Assembly: GCA_000320545.1 (NCBI GenBank)
Contig: ADNK01000904.1
Location: 1-64,000 of the forward strand
Origin: Bigelowiella natans CCMP2755
Taxonomy: Eukaryota; Cercozoa; Chlorarachniophyceae
Length of the DNA stretch: 64,000 nt
Direction: 5' to 3'
Positions 20,045 to 32,796 of the stretch are shown in pieces. A program made the translations under genes and the position numbers. The notes under the pieces were generated by a model. That model made no database searches and had not been told where the DNA came from. It saw only the letters and a program-made list of their open reading frames with translations. How positions within the stretch are numbered: the first letter of the stretch is position 1; the number at the start of each line of letters is the position of its first letter.

Positions 20045-20413
20045 ACAACGCAAGCTGGCTTTGTTCATTGCATTTCTCCAAGAGTGCACAGTATTAGATC
20101 GGACAAATATCATTCTATCATGCTCTCCTCCTCCTCACCAGTGGCAGCGACTATGAGTAGCAGTACAAGAAGACGCCTGACCGCGTATCGTAGAAGTAAC
20201 ACTACCACATTCTGAAGAAGCCACAAAATTAAACCAGAGAGCGAAAAAAGAGTCAGCGTCTTAGACAATCCAGACAAATCGAAAGACAGTATTTTCTACA
20301 CTACTATACTCTTCATAGCTGCAATAGAACCATAATGAAATAATGGAAGTGATAGTAGGGTTCTTTCTTCGGACCATCCTTGTTGCCGAACGAGGTTTGT
20401 AGTAGTTCCATTT

Positions 20414-20526
20414 TCTGATGATGAGACAAGCAATTGTAGTTGTCGCAGTAAGAAAATATATCTCTATTAGACCCATATCTTATTCTGATCGTGAGACAAG
20501 CAATTGTGATTGTCGCAGCAAGAAAA
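20414..20526. repeat. Imperfect 70-bp direct duplication
   Basis: The word tctgatNNtgagacaagc and its continuation caattgt-gttgtcgcag-aagaaaa occur at 20414-20456 and again at 20484-20526, 70 bp apart, with four differences. No gene covers it convincingly. Confidence 0.8.
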
Positions 20527-20880
20527 GAGATTCCAATCATTTTTCGTATTATTTTTCGTATTTTGGTGGTCAAACCCATCATCGACCAGGTTTTCCTTCG
20601 GAGGAGAGTAAAAAAGGGAAGCAGGGGGAGGAGGAGGCTATCACTCTCATCTTCATCATCGCATGCTTCTCGGGTACTCCATCTACTCTTCTCCGAAAAC
20701 AAATCGAACTTTAATGTGGTGTTCGTCGCATTTTAGGAACATTCGGTGATGTTTCATACTCGTATGGTTCTCGCAAGGAAGGCGATTGCACCCTGATAGG
20801 GAGGAGGAGGAAGAGGCAAACGAGGATTAAGAGAAGACAAAGAAGTGGAGAAGAAGGAGGAGGATATATATATTATCGTG

Positions 20881-21334
20881 ATGAATATTGTACGAAAGCT
20901 GCGGCTTTGTTACCAAAGGGAACACGATTTTTACCTGAGATACCATCAGCACCCAGTAAACTGGATGCTTCACGCCTTTGCAGTGCCCTTGGAATGGTGT
21001 TCATTCCTTGCGGCACTCTGTCTACTTCACAACTCGATTCCACTTTTCGTAGCAGGTTTGGCTGGTGCATACTATGTTCTTCTACTTCCGAACATCCTAG
21101 GCCTCTTTGCTGGTCTATCACAGATAAGCATGGGCTTCATCACAACGTACGCAATGTCGACAACATTTAAAAATCACCGTGCGCTCGCTACCGGGTGTAT
21201 TCTTTGTCTATATTGTCTTTCCTGGATAGTTCAGGTATTGCATATGACTTTATTTCTTCTAATTATTGCTGTGTAGCAGAAGATTACTTTATTCTCACTA
21301 ACCACTTCTCAAATATGTACATGAAAATAATGCC

Positions 21335-21368
<34 letters not shown>

Positions 21369-21510
21369 GGTTGGATTTGGTCATTGGCTTATCGAAAAGA
21401 ATGAGCCAGGTATGATGAATAAACTCACGGTCAACAGTGTGATCCTTAGTCCTCTTCTGGCGTGGCATCACCCATCCATACATAATGTCCATATTTCCCC
21501 ATCATCATAG
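20881..21510 (+). CDS. Mpo1-like DUF962 membrane protein, two exons
   Basis: Exon 1 runs from ATG 20881 to 21234 and exon 2 from 21370 to the stop 21508-21510. Donor CAG|GTATTG and acceptor ACTCAG|GTT join in phase 0. The N-terminus carries REHDFYLRYHQHPVNWMLHA, matching the DUF962 HxxPxNxxxH pattern. Four hydrophobic segments follow (CSFLAALCLL, FVAGLAGAYYVLLLP, a third around GFITTYAM, and ILCLYCLSWIVQ). Exon 2 has GFGHWLIEKNEPG, then a SVILSPLLAW segment typical of the family end. Yeast Mpo1 is an ER Fe(II)-dependent dioxygenase in 2-hydroxy fatty-acid breakdown; the metal-binding histidines have counterparts here. An earlier in-frame GTG at 20845 is not needed. The intron contains an ACT microsatellite before the acceptor. 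Confidence 0.85.
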
Positions 21511-22091
21511 CTACTACAGAGTTCCACCAATATCAGCAATGATTTCCAGCAATCTCCGGTGTATTACAATTAATACTTAAAGTAAATTACACATGAACTA
21601 TACGTATGCAATTGTAGTCATATATCATACATATACGATGCTAACAAGAAACGAATTACTACAATAACGCAGCGGTGCCGTAGCTCGGGCGCACTACAGC
21701 GCTACCGCATACAAAATAATAGCTAAAACATCTTCGCACGGGTATCGCTACTACACACAAGCAGGACTTCTAGCCGTGGCTGCGTGCATATAGGCGAATC
21801 TTAGCTATTTGCGGCCATGGAAGTAATGTGATGTATAGATGACTATATTACATATGTTATTGAGCGGGTGTAAAATACTACCAAATGCTTTTAGATAGCC
21901 GGTCTAGCTACTCGCTTACAATACATAGCCATGATGCAGACGAGCTAAATATCATAATTAGCTGCTTCATAAACTTACATGTATTGTTGAGGCTTAAGTA
22001 TGTGATTTTTTTTTGCAATATATAGCCATTAAGGCTCTATAGCGTACAGCCTATCAGCACATATGTTATCCACTACGTATGTGGTCTATTT
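21511..22091. other. Intergenic region without a supported gene
   Basis: AT-rich, with no coding signal or strong repeat. It separates two convergent genes (DUF962 + and histidine kinase -), so it should hold both 3' UTRs. Confidence 0.4.
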
Positions 22092-24645
22092 TTAGATGGA
22101 GTTTATGTGAAACTTGATTGCTTCTTTTACTTTCTGAGCCATAACAGCGCTCGATATTGACTTCTCAAGGTACCCATCTGCTCCTATTTTGATATAATAT
22201 ACACCCAGCAACATTAATTCTATTCAAGCATCAGGTCTTATCCTATAATGGCAGCTAATATCTTTAGATGACCATGCAAATATATTATAACATATTCTTG
22301 CTACCTGCCGAGAGATAAAGCTTGATGTCATGCCGTTCCGTATTTGCACTTCTCATTAAAATCACACCGTTGTATCCGAGTAAACGCTGATAGGAATGTG
22401 TAAACAGGCCCAAAAGATTTTGCTTGCGGTAAATATACTACTGTGAAACAGATTCCAACCAAAAACTCTAATCGATATATGTTATTATTTTACACTAGCA
22501 CGAGACACGTTTTAGTATCTCACATACTATGATAATAGTCAGTGCAATTGAATCTCTACTTTTACTACTGACTGCCCTAATTTTTATTTTTTTACTATAC
22601 TTACCAATTTCTTAGAAATATCTGTTCCATAATAATTTCGATCACCGTAGACAAGATTTTGATCAAGAATTACCGCCTCAATGTCACCCTTATTTATGAT
22701 GCTTTCAGCTGCCGTAGCAACCTGTACAAAGTGATTTTAATACACACATACGATATATTAAGGACAATTTAGGTATGGTTTGTCAACACTGTTGCTATTT
22801 AGTAATATGAGATTAAAATAATACAAGAAGAAGTAGAAGACGGGGGATGGGGGAGTTAAAATCTGACGAGGGTGTGTTAATTTGAATCTATGAAGATTGG
22901 TGCAAACCTGCTCAGCAGTCTCACCGAGAATTAAGCTATCAGGGTGGAAGTATTTCCGGATTAGAACAACTTTATACCTTTTTCCCATTAGCATTGGTAA
23001 ATATTATCTATCAGCCTCTTCTCAATAATATATCATGAGTCAAGATCAAGAAGGTAGTGGTGTGACGATGAATCAATACGTCAGAGAATAAATCTACATT
23101 TTCCTGATAAGGCCTTCATCTTCCAAGCAACAGATTTTGTGTTTGTAGAGACTGTTGGTGATTGCTTCTTTCTTCGTGCTAAGTGCTCCTTTGTTCCTTT
23201 GAGGATAATCTGTTTTCTCTTCAAATGCAGAGATTTTGCCTTTGATGGGCTTAGTCAGTTTGTGATCCAGTTCTCTGGCGACAAAACTCTTTCTTTCCTC
23301 AATATTAGTTTTTTGTAGCTTCATGCCGTTACTTGCACAATCGACTGCTTTCGAACGGTTATTGTCGTAACCATTATCCATTCCTTTCTCGATGTCAATT
23401 TGAAAATCGCGCTCTGCATTTTTATTCTTCGCTTGCTTCGCCAAAAATAGAATCCGAGACAATGGAGCGGAAGAAATATTACCATCATGAAAACTACTCT
23501 CGGTATTCTTCTCACGGCAGAACATCTTGGTCCCCTCTCTGTCCTTGCTTCTTCCATCTTCCTTTCTTTCCTCCTGAAAATTACCTGGGAGAGTTCTCGT
23601 TGAAGAGCTGCTACTATACATTGATTGTACTCTTGAGTTCATGCTTCGTTTTATAGCACGATAAATCTTGCTCCTCCTCTTTGCCCAATACAACACAGAG
23701 GGGGAGTCTGAATAGGTACATAACACCATACTATCCTTAGTATTAGCATATTATCATCATTGATATTCATATATTATTTCAAACTGACCATCAAGAAAAT
23801 TGATTTTTGGAGGAGAGTATTGCATTTTTCCTAAATTGTTGTCGTCGTAGTCATTGTCGTTTTCGGGTGCCCCTCCATTCATGATACCTAGCGTTGTCAT
23901 CATCAATCACCAGTTTATTAGTACTAGAGTTTCTTACGACAACGCCACGTGCCCTAAACAAACGTGCTACTATCACCTTTTGCACCTTGTCCCCCATTAC
24001 AATCGTGGCTCCTAGGCCCACCTGAAAGCTCCTCTCTATCTGGCAAAATATTGCACAGTCTCATTACCTCTGCTTCCTAAATTTAATTACTTTACTTATC
24101 GTGCAGGAATATCAATAACACGCGGTGTGAAAATGTATAAGATTGCTAGTTGACGATTATTCACCCTTACAATAAACCACTAACTACCTATATAAATGAC
24201 ATTACTGTTTCCTGCTAAAACAAGGGCACCTCTTTCCTTAGATTCACGAAATGGATCTCGCCTATAGACAGGGAGGAAAAGCCTCAAGCTCACTTTGGAA
24301 GGCAGTGGCTGCCAGAATCGGCACCGGTATCTGATGTGGCAATTCCATCAGCAGTTAGGTAGCAGAGCACAACCACAAAAATAAAAACAAAGACTCGCTT
24401 TTCGCATCTAGTGTCCTTCGAATTGTAATATTGTGAGGACAGACAATTGCGCAATATGAGTACTACTACCTTGCTTTGATACAGCAGTTGCGAATAATGT
24501 TCATGCCCAAGCCCTCACTCAATGTCCTATGTTGGCGTATCCGTGAAACAAAGGGAAACATCTATAATTGAAAACCGATATATAAATTGACGTATCTATG
24601 CCCAGTAATAGTATTAGCGATATGACTAACAAGGATCATAATAAA

Positions 24646-24684
<39 letters not shown>

Positions 24685-25537
24685 TAATAACAACAATAGC
24701 AGAACACCGATGAACCTGGTTTTGATATCGTAAAGGCTCTGAATATTTTGAATCTTGGATTTTCTGTTCTTCTTGACTTTACTTTCAAAGGCTAGCCCCG
24801 CTACTGTGCCTTTTATTTGCCCGTTGGCCTAAAAGGTTATCATTTAGTGTTGCACACAATGTAACTCATTAACATGGTGACTAAAGAAAATGTGTAGATT
24901 GACCAATGGCCCAATCCAAATTTGTAGTAAATACTGTGATATTCACGTACATCCGACTCGAATCCATTTTTGAGAATGAATCCCTTGGGAACTTCATTAG
25001 TCACGGTAATCATTATGTCTACCACTGAGATAAGAAGAACAATGGAGGAGAAGAATGAGAATTCAGAACTGTTACAAAACCGTCGCTCATATTAGCCTGA
25101 GATTATTATTTTGTTATATTTCTCACATCGTTTGGTCAATTCCACCTCCACCGTGTTCTCTGGCATGCCGTGAAACAGCGCATTTGTTAGCGCGTTTTCT
25201 AGGATAAAGTAAATTATATCGCTGTCGCCTAGGGCAAACATGGACTCCTTCGTTGAAGATACAAACCGAATCCTAATTTTATACAGAAAATAGAAAATGA
25301 TACACTAAGAGTTTGCAGTATGGATTCAATAAATGTATTGAATTTGTATAGTTAGTCTTACATATTAACGAGGTTGCAGTCGTATTAATATGAATTTTAC
25401 AACTTTACAACTTCTCCACCTTGGTGACAATCTTGCAACGCTCAATATAATCTCTCTGCAATCCACAATGCTCCGTCTAGGTGTGAAGCTCTCGTCTTGG
25501 ACCTTTTCTAGGTTGTACAACAGGCGTAGTAGCAGTA

Positions 25538-25572
<35 letters not shown>

Positions 25573-25800
25573 AAAGTAGAGAAAAAGCAGCAACAAGATA
25601 TCTTATTCAGCCATCACAGACAACGTTGACTCATAATTAAATGAAAAGCGTTGATTTTAATAACTACTCATTTTAGCTCTCTTGTTACAAAGCGACACTC
25701 CCATAGAGGCCAGCCCTCCAATCTGTTGGATCTCCTTTTTCAGGGACTATGAAGAATCAGTTATAAAAATGAACGATTGAAGAAGTGGATTGAGAAGATG

Positions 25801-25837
<37 letters not shown>

Positions 25838-27656
25838 GCACAGTTGCATTTTCGTCTTCAATAGCAACCTATGTTGTTTACAACTGTTGTGAGACATTAG
25901 ACTTTTGCTCCAACTTCCTTCAAAATCAAGTCATTTCATGAATCGTCGTGCGAAGCCCGAAGGCATAAACAGAATATCGAGAGTAGTAGTGTGATCAAAG
26001 CTCACCTCACAGCAAGCAGCCATCGAGGCACAGATATTTTTCATGCCATGCTGGATCATTGCCCTTGAGATTGGCAAAAAGGAAAAAGGATTCCAGCAAG
26101 AAAAAAATTTACAAAATTAAACAAGGATGGTAGAGCTGAAATCTTCGTCTCTTTCCCGTTGAAAGAAGTAGTATATTTACATTATACCGTGCTTTTACTG
26201 CTTTCTTATCTTTCTTTTTTTCTGCCTCCAGGGAACGCAATTGAAAGTCCAGGAAGTTGCTAATTAATAATAAATGATAACAGCAAACTCAAAAGTAAAT
26301 TATAGAATTCACACTAAAAAAAGTATAGTATTTAAAAAATGAGATATCTGAAATATACCGAAACATCTGCGAGAGTTTTGCCACAATGCGCTTATTCACC
26401 TAGAATATACACATTCGAAGACAAATCTATCGATGGAACAATATCAAGTGGACAAGCAAAGGGGACATGTAATTGCGATGTTTCTTCTTCTTTTTAAAAC
26501 TTACCACAAGCAACAGTAAAGTAAGAAGCATCTCGAATAAGAGGAAAAAGAAGGTGCCAACGAAGGATACACTTTGGCCTAATTAAGTACGAAAACAACT
26601 AGTCGTAAATGCGGAAGAGACACATGTCCTCAGGTGATGGAAAAATTGGCAAAGATACAAATTTTAAGCTGCTCACTACCTGCTGGAATGGCAACAACGA
26701 GAATAGTTGGCGTGGCAAATATTGAAAATATAAGGGGGCCCTCAATTCTATAAGGCGAACTCAAGAATAGCGAAACCGCTGTGAATAAGGAGGAAAATAT
26801 GGCCTTATCTTAGCACCATTCATCACATCACGTAAAAGTCATAGATATCGACTCACTATCTAAGGAGAACATTGAATAAATGCTGGTGTACTATTGTGGC
26901 AACCCATGAGTGCTCCGACTCGTATGATTTGAAGCTGCATGAAATGCTGCTCCGTTCGAAAGCGTAGCGGCACGCTATCCAAGTCGTTATAGAAATTCGA
27001 GTACTCTTGGGCTTGATATCTATCAAAGTTGTACACTGTCATAATAATTGTTGAAGTTGAACCGATATTAGTCAATGAAAGAAATTCGAAGGTGTATGTA
27101 TCTAATACCGGAGAATGAGCAGGACGACGAAGTGCACAACCAGTTCTGTTGCAAGTATTGCGTGCAACTTGATTCCCATTCGTTTGTAATGAAGCATCCA
27201 ACTACAGGCGATGCTAATCAGCAAAAGTGTGCCTGACAAGTGATTCATCATTGTATTTCTATTCCATGCCAAATTTGTTTCTATTTTCTTACCGAAGCAG
27301 ATGCTCGTGATGGATTTAGAATTGTAATTATAGTCTCTAGCAATGAAGACCAGAATAACAAAGTAGCATATATCGCACAGAGAAATGATATAGATTAGAC
27401 TCCAATGAATTTTCTGCAGAAATACTGCAGCAAGATTTCCTGATATGACCGCAAAGTCTCCTGATTTTCTGAGTTCGAATTTGGAAGTCAGTCAGTGAAG
27501 AGATATGTTCAAATGTATGCTTGAAATCGATGCAAGAGAGTTAGTTTACTCGAGCGTGCGAAATGGTTCTTTGATCAGGCGATTTTTTAGCACTTCCATC
27601 CTCTTGTCATCTATACTATTGAACTTTAGCATCGGCAAGCTGCCTCCTTCCGGCAT
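22092..27656 (-). CDS. Membrane hybrid histidine kinase with C-terminal receiver domain, multi-exon
   Basis: Membrane and sensor parts: hydrophobic segments at about 27420-27300 (IHWSLIYIISLCDICYFVIL), an ectodomain-like exon 27201-26860 with several Cys, then further membrane segments near 26750-26690 and 26560-26510. Kinase parts: H-box candidate AMIQHGMKNICASM (26070-26020), N-box ENALTNALFHGMPE (about 25210-25160), a degenerate G1 region VTNEVPKGF (about 25005-24975), G2-like FGLGHW, and closing strands near 24300. The linker is a long basic exon (23729-23094) ending ICCLEDEGLIRKM, the acidic start of a receiver. The receiver continues with VILDQNLVYGD (phospho-acceptor Asp, 22680-22650), GVILMRSANTE (about 22365) and GADGYLEKSI (conserved Lys), and stops at 22092. 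A likely first exon starts at ATG 27656 and ends CTCGA|GTAAAC. The signal sensed is unknown. Confidence 0.72.
24646..24690 (+). repeat. (AAT)n microsatellite
   Basis: About 14 aat/taa units with one interruption, in an intron of the histidine kinase gene. Confidence 0.9.
25803..25836 (+). repeat. (AC)n microsatellite
   Basis: About 16 AC units in an intron of the histidine kinase gene; a GTA triplet run lies nearby at 25541-25570. Confidence 0.9.
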
Positions 27657-28309
27657 TCAGATTCTTGCTGCGAACAATCTACGCATTAGGGAAGTATGCA
27701 TTATTTGTGCTCTCTAATGCTTACTGTTTGTGAACGTTTAGAATTCAGATATATTGCTGTAAATACATGGACGATCTCCCCCCTTGATAGGCCTTTCCCT
27801 AAATTATCATCAGTCTATCTTTCTATCTATTTATCATGTTTGAGGGAGCCCTCGTTCACGCGTTGTGTTGGTCACACTTTTTATTGCCGTTGTTGCGTCA
27901 AGGGAAAGGGGATGTCGCACAGTGCAGATTCGCCTGTACTTTCCCCAGCGACTACCTCTTGTGTACTCTCATATTAACTGCTCTATTGTACCGAAGATGT
28001 GCGTACTTTCCTTTTTCTTGTTGTTGTAGAATAATGTAGCAATTAAGGAGTTTTTGCACTTGCGACATCGAAACACGTGTATCCTTTGCTCGTGCCAATT
28101 TATGGGTTCATGACTGGTAACGGCTGGCCAGTAACAACAGTAACGGCCAACTGGAAACGCTGTGCCTGATATCTGTCGCGCAAATGTTTCATGCTCGTTT
28201 GCGGACGGTTTTAGGTTTGTTATCGGTCGTTCCCCTTAATCTTCTCGTGGAGATAGCGTAATAAATCAACTGCAAGGAGGAGACCTCCAAGTCCGAGCAC
28301 CCGCCTCCA
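27657..28309. promoter_or_regulatory. Divergent intergenic region between kinase and DUF1800-DUF1501 genes
   Basis: No gene is supported. It separates two divergent starts (27656 - and 28310 +) and so should contain both promoters. No TATA box or other clear motif stands out. Confidence 0.3.
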
Positions 28310-31300
28310 ATGCTCGCTCGCCCTCCTCCACAAGGGGAGAAGAAACGGCGGAGGACCCAGGAAAGGTCCTCCCGTCGCGGACACCCAAAGCACCAAGATA
28401 TAATCGAAATGCAAGACGCAGCCAACAATGGTGAGAGTCTCACCCCTGAGCACGTATTCGTCGATATCAATGCAACCAGTACCAACAACGCGTTCAATCC
28501 CCTGGGAAGTCCGGAAGCAAGAGGCGGACGCGTGGATAGCAGGAGCCCAAGTCGAAGTCCAACACGACAGCGCTTGACAAAATCGTCACAGAAGCGCAAT
28601 GTTGGCAACGAGGAAGTCGAACATAAAAACGGGAGTTACTTTAAGAAAAGGACCATTGTCATTGGTGGGCTTGCTATAGGAACTGCCATTCTGTTGGCAA
28701 TTATCTTGGGCACAGTCATAGCAACTGGAGGAGGCGACAGCGGTGGGAGCGATGGGGGTGGGCAGCCGGGTGGTGGGCAGCCGGGTGGTGGGCAGCCAGG
28801 TGGTGGGCAGCCGGGTGGTGGGCAGCCAGGTGGTGGACAGCCGGGTGGTGGGCAGCCAGGTGGTGGACAGCCGGGTGGTGGGCAGCCAGGTGGTGGGCAG
28901 CCGTATGACCTGCCTGTTTCATCGAGGAATCAGGTTCTTGTCCTGGAAGATCTCAGTAAGTATCGAATCTATCAACACTTAGGAAAGCTATTCAATGGTT
29001 TTGGGCTCTCATGTATTGTAATCGCCTCGTTTTTTACCAACTTTGTTCCTTTCCCTTTTTTTACTCTTAAATACTTGTCTCATTACTCATTGACCTCCTC
29101 CTCCTCTTCTTGATTGTTGGTTGTCGATCGATGAATCAATCCATCCATCACCACTACTCCTTAGATGACCGCCTTGCCGATGGATCTGGTCGGCCTATTG
29201 CACTTTCATACGATGGGAACCCATGGGAAGCGACAGCTCAGCAAGACGTCGAGCCCCCGGCTGTGGAGTGCATTTCCGGTGGTAACTGCCGTATACCAGG
29301 ACGTCGAGGCCTTGCAGCCGGAATCAAGGACGTCAAAGTTCCTGACTTGGTACTCTCCACACTGCTACGTGTTCGAAATAGATGAGAAGAAGATTAAGAA
29401 ACATTTTATTCGGTTCCCTTTGTATCTTCATCGCCACCAATTTCAACGCTCTCAGATGCGGGATGTAGATAACCCGACCAGAGCGGCAAGGCTGTTCCAA
29501 CAAGCAACTTTTGGGGCGAATAAGGCTCAACTCGATGGCTTCAACGGTGTGATCTAGAAATGATATATAGTAGTGAAGTAAATGCATCAATTCGTTCCGC
29601 TATTGTACTGTTCAAAACATATTGTGGGATCATAGCATCGTTGTAGGACGTTCTCATCGTAATTTTCCCAATTAATAGGAGACGAAAGAGCGTGGATAAC
29701 AAGCCAGATAGCTATACCTCCAACACTAATGCGTGAGTATTACCGTGCACGCACGAGTCCACGACGGAAAAGCCAAGCGGGCGGCGACGGTACACTATGG
29801 CGTCAGTGCGAAGTGGGATCACGATGGCATCGTTACTTGTTTAATAACTTGGATACAGGTGCTAAAATTCACCATGTGAATAGGAAACATGAATGCTCTT
29901 TCTTTTTTTTGATGCGCATCAAACATACACGGTTTTTCACTCTATTTCTCTTTGTCTGATTTCTTCAGGGAGCCAGCTCGTCATATCAATTGACCGTGTT
30001 CCTGGAAAATTTGCCCTGCACATTGGGGGCGTTTTACGCGGTGAAATGAGCGAGTTTCAAGGCGTGGCATGGAGTGCATCGCTGTCTGGATATCCCCGTC
30101 TCTTTACAATCTGCTTTGTCAGCGAATTTGGAGGCGGCTTTTCATTCCAAAATGAGAAGCCGGTTCGACTTGCTCCTCTTGGTGGCACGGTGATATAGTA
30201 GTCAAGATAGTAGAGCAGTACAAAAGTAGTAGAACAGCTATATGGCACACCAAACAATTGACTAACGAATTTCAGGTCAACCGCACGTGCTCCGACAGCT
30301 CCTCGCTCCTTGAAACGCTTCACAACCCTGCAATCGAGCTCTCCAATCCCTCGGCTACAACGACTCAGGTGCTTGGTGCCAACGACGCACAGTGGACACC
30401 TGTTCCAGGATCAAATGGGTCCTACATACTCACTGCCCTCAATGCACCATGCCAAGGTTACAGCTATTGCAACAGGAATGATGATGATGATGATGAGGAT
30501 GATGAGGATGAGGATGATGATGATAGCATTGTGATGAATGCAGCATGAAGGCCCTATGCTAGAGTTGGTACAATCATTAATATTCTACCAACAATTTCCA
30601 ATAGAACGCAATGAGCAGGGAATTGCTCATCTGAAGGTCGGCGACGAAGTCTACCGCTATGACCCGCGGCTAAAACTTGTCCAAAATACGCTCGATAAGC
30701 CAGCAAAAGTACGACCATTTATGAATCTCCAGGAATTGTACATTAATGTTGTCCAGATATCAAACACACATATGCATCATCGCATCGTAGGTAAATGCTT
30801 CCGGTGCATTGACATGTCCTCTAGTCTCTCGAAACCATCAGAATAAGCCGACCTGTCGCAGAGCACCCTCGTGCACACCACCACAATTCACTTCAGCTCC
30901 CTTTCAGGTTTAAAATGTGTAAGCAATTTGAAATATGGCGCCTGCTTGCTCTGAATTTTCACACTCTTCCTCTTCAATTGTTTTGGAAAATTGTATCGTT
31001 GTCATTATTAGCAATAATAATTTTTTCCAGCTGAACGACACAACACTTCGGCTATGGTTCGAGTCAGACCGCCATTACGTTTACTACATTAAAAATCTAC
31101 GTTTGGATGGGCCATATGCAGTCAGTCCTTGCAATGCGGTAAGTTCTAACTCAGTGTGGACAACTAAAATAGCAACTATATACCACCTAACATATTGAAT
31201 GCATGGTGGAACATCTGACGTTATTGGTGAATTTAGATGTATTGATTTATTTTAATGGTTGTGCATGCGTGTGTGTGTGTGTGTGTGTGTGTGTGATCGA

Positions 31301-32756
31301 AAAGGAATCAAGCCGCTGGTTAAGTGTTGGTGCAACATGCACGGAGACGTCAGGAATTGATGCACTCACGCGGATGACGATCCGCTCTGCTCTGAATCTG
31401 GCAGCGGCGAGCTCCAACAACCCGTACACAGTCGATATCACACTTTCTGGAACGAATTGCACTGCGTCTACCAGCACGATTGGGATGGTTATTAGGTAAG
31501 CTACTGATAATGAGGAAGGGAGATAAAAGGACTATTTTATCAAGGATAATTTGATGTTGCTCCGCTCTTATTCATTATGCTCATACTATTTCCACATAAA
31601 TAGGCAAAACGGCGTGTGCTATCAGCATGTCCACCCACACCACTTGGATGTGATCGATTTTTCACGTTGGGTTTTAAGGCATGACGGTAACCAACAGGCC
31701 TTTCAGAACGGCAAGCCTAATCCAATATCAAAGTGGGCAGAGCTACAAGGCGTGCAGTACCTGGTCGTCGTTTTACAATATCACCTGAGCGAAGATATCT
31801 AAACACCACCATCAAAAGCAGCCAATAATTCGCCTTTGCTGCGCTGGCATGTGTCTTGTCGAAGTCTCCTGTATTTTTAAAAAAGAGTGGTGTCGAAAGA
31901 AGAACAAACAAAATCGGAAGATTTTTGGTGTGCCTGAGCAACATTTAGGCTCTGACCAATACTCTCATCTTAGGAATTCCCAGCTTGGCATAGTATGGAA
32001 AATTGGAACTCAAGGCAACGCTACTTCACGACCATTGGTCGCTATGGTGAACAAATTGACTTTTCTGCGTTGCCAACGAATCTTCAAACCGTCGCAATGG
32101 CGCGGGCCGTAGGTGCTGCTAAAGCCGCAATAGACAGCGGGTAAGTGGTCTCACCCTTAGACAATATCACGTCTCCTTATCCCTTCTTCTTTATTCATGT
32201 TGTTGAATACTTGGATGTGTACCAACCAGTTTTCAGGCGTGTGGATCTGGGGGAGAAGCCTCCAACAGTCTGATAAAAGGCAATCGGTACTACATGCCAA
32301 AGGAGGGGGTTGCGACTAATTCTTGACACTCACGCACGTATCCTTTTCACAGTTATACATGGCCCGAGCCAACAACAAGGGAGTTAAAGGTGTCGAGCCA
32401 AAACACGCAGATAGTCTCTTAAATATGTGATAGTGATAATAATCGAATATCATAGCGTCGTGCATGATAATTATGCTAGTAATCACATCGAATGACAATT
32501 TCTTTGCAATACACTCAGATTCGTCAAATGGATTGGCCTATTCCCCGATGGAGAGGAAAGTCTATTTTATGGTTTAATCACATTTATAATGCGGATGACC
32601 AGTTGAGGCAACGCGTTGCATGGTCCATGTTTAACTGGCTGGTGTGTACACCCTTACTGTAGCAGTTGACACACACACACACACAATAGATATAATAAAC
32701 TCAAATATAAAATATATATATATATATATATATTTATTTATTTTGTTTTTAATACA

Positions 32757-32796
<40 letters not shown>

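Noticed and set aside
28716-28922. Minus-strand His/Ala/Pro repeat ORF over the GGGQP linker
   Set aside because: It is the reverse image of the minisatellite. The plus-strand frame continues from a membrane segment and ends at a good donor.
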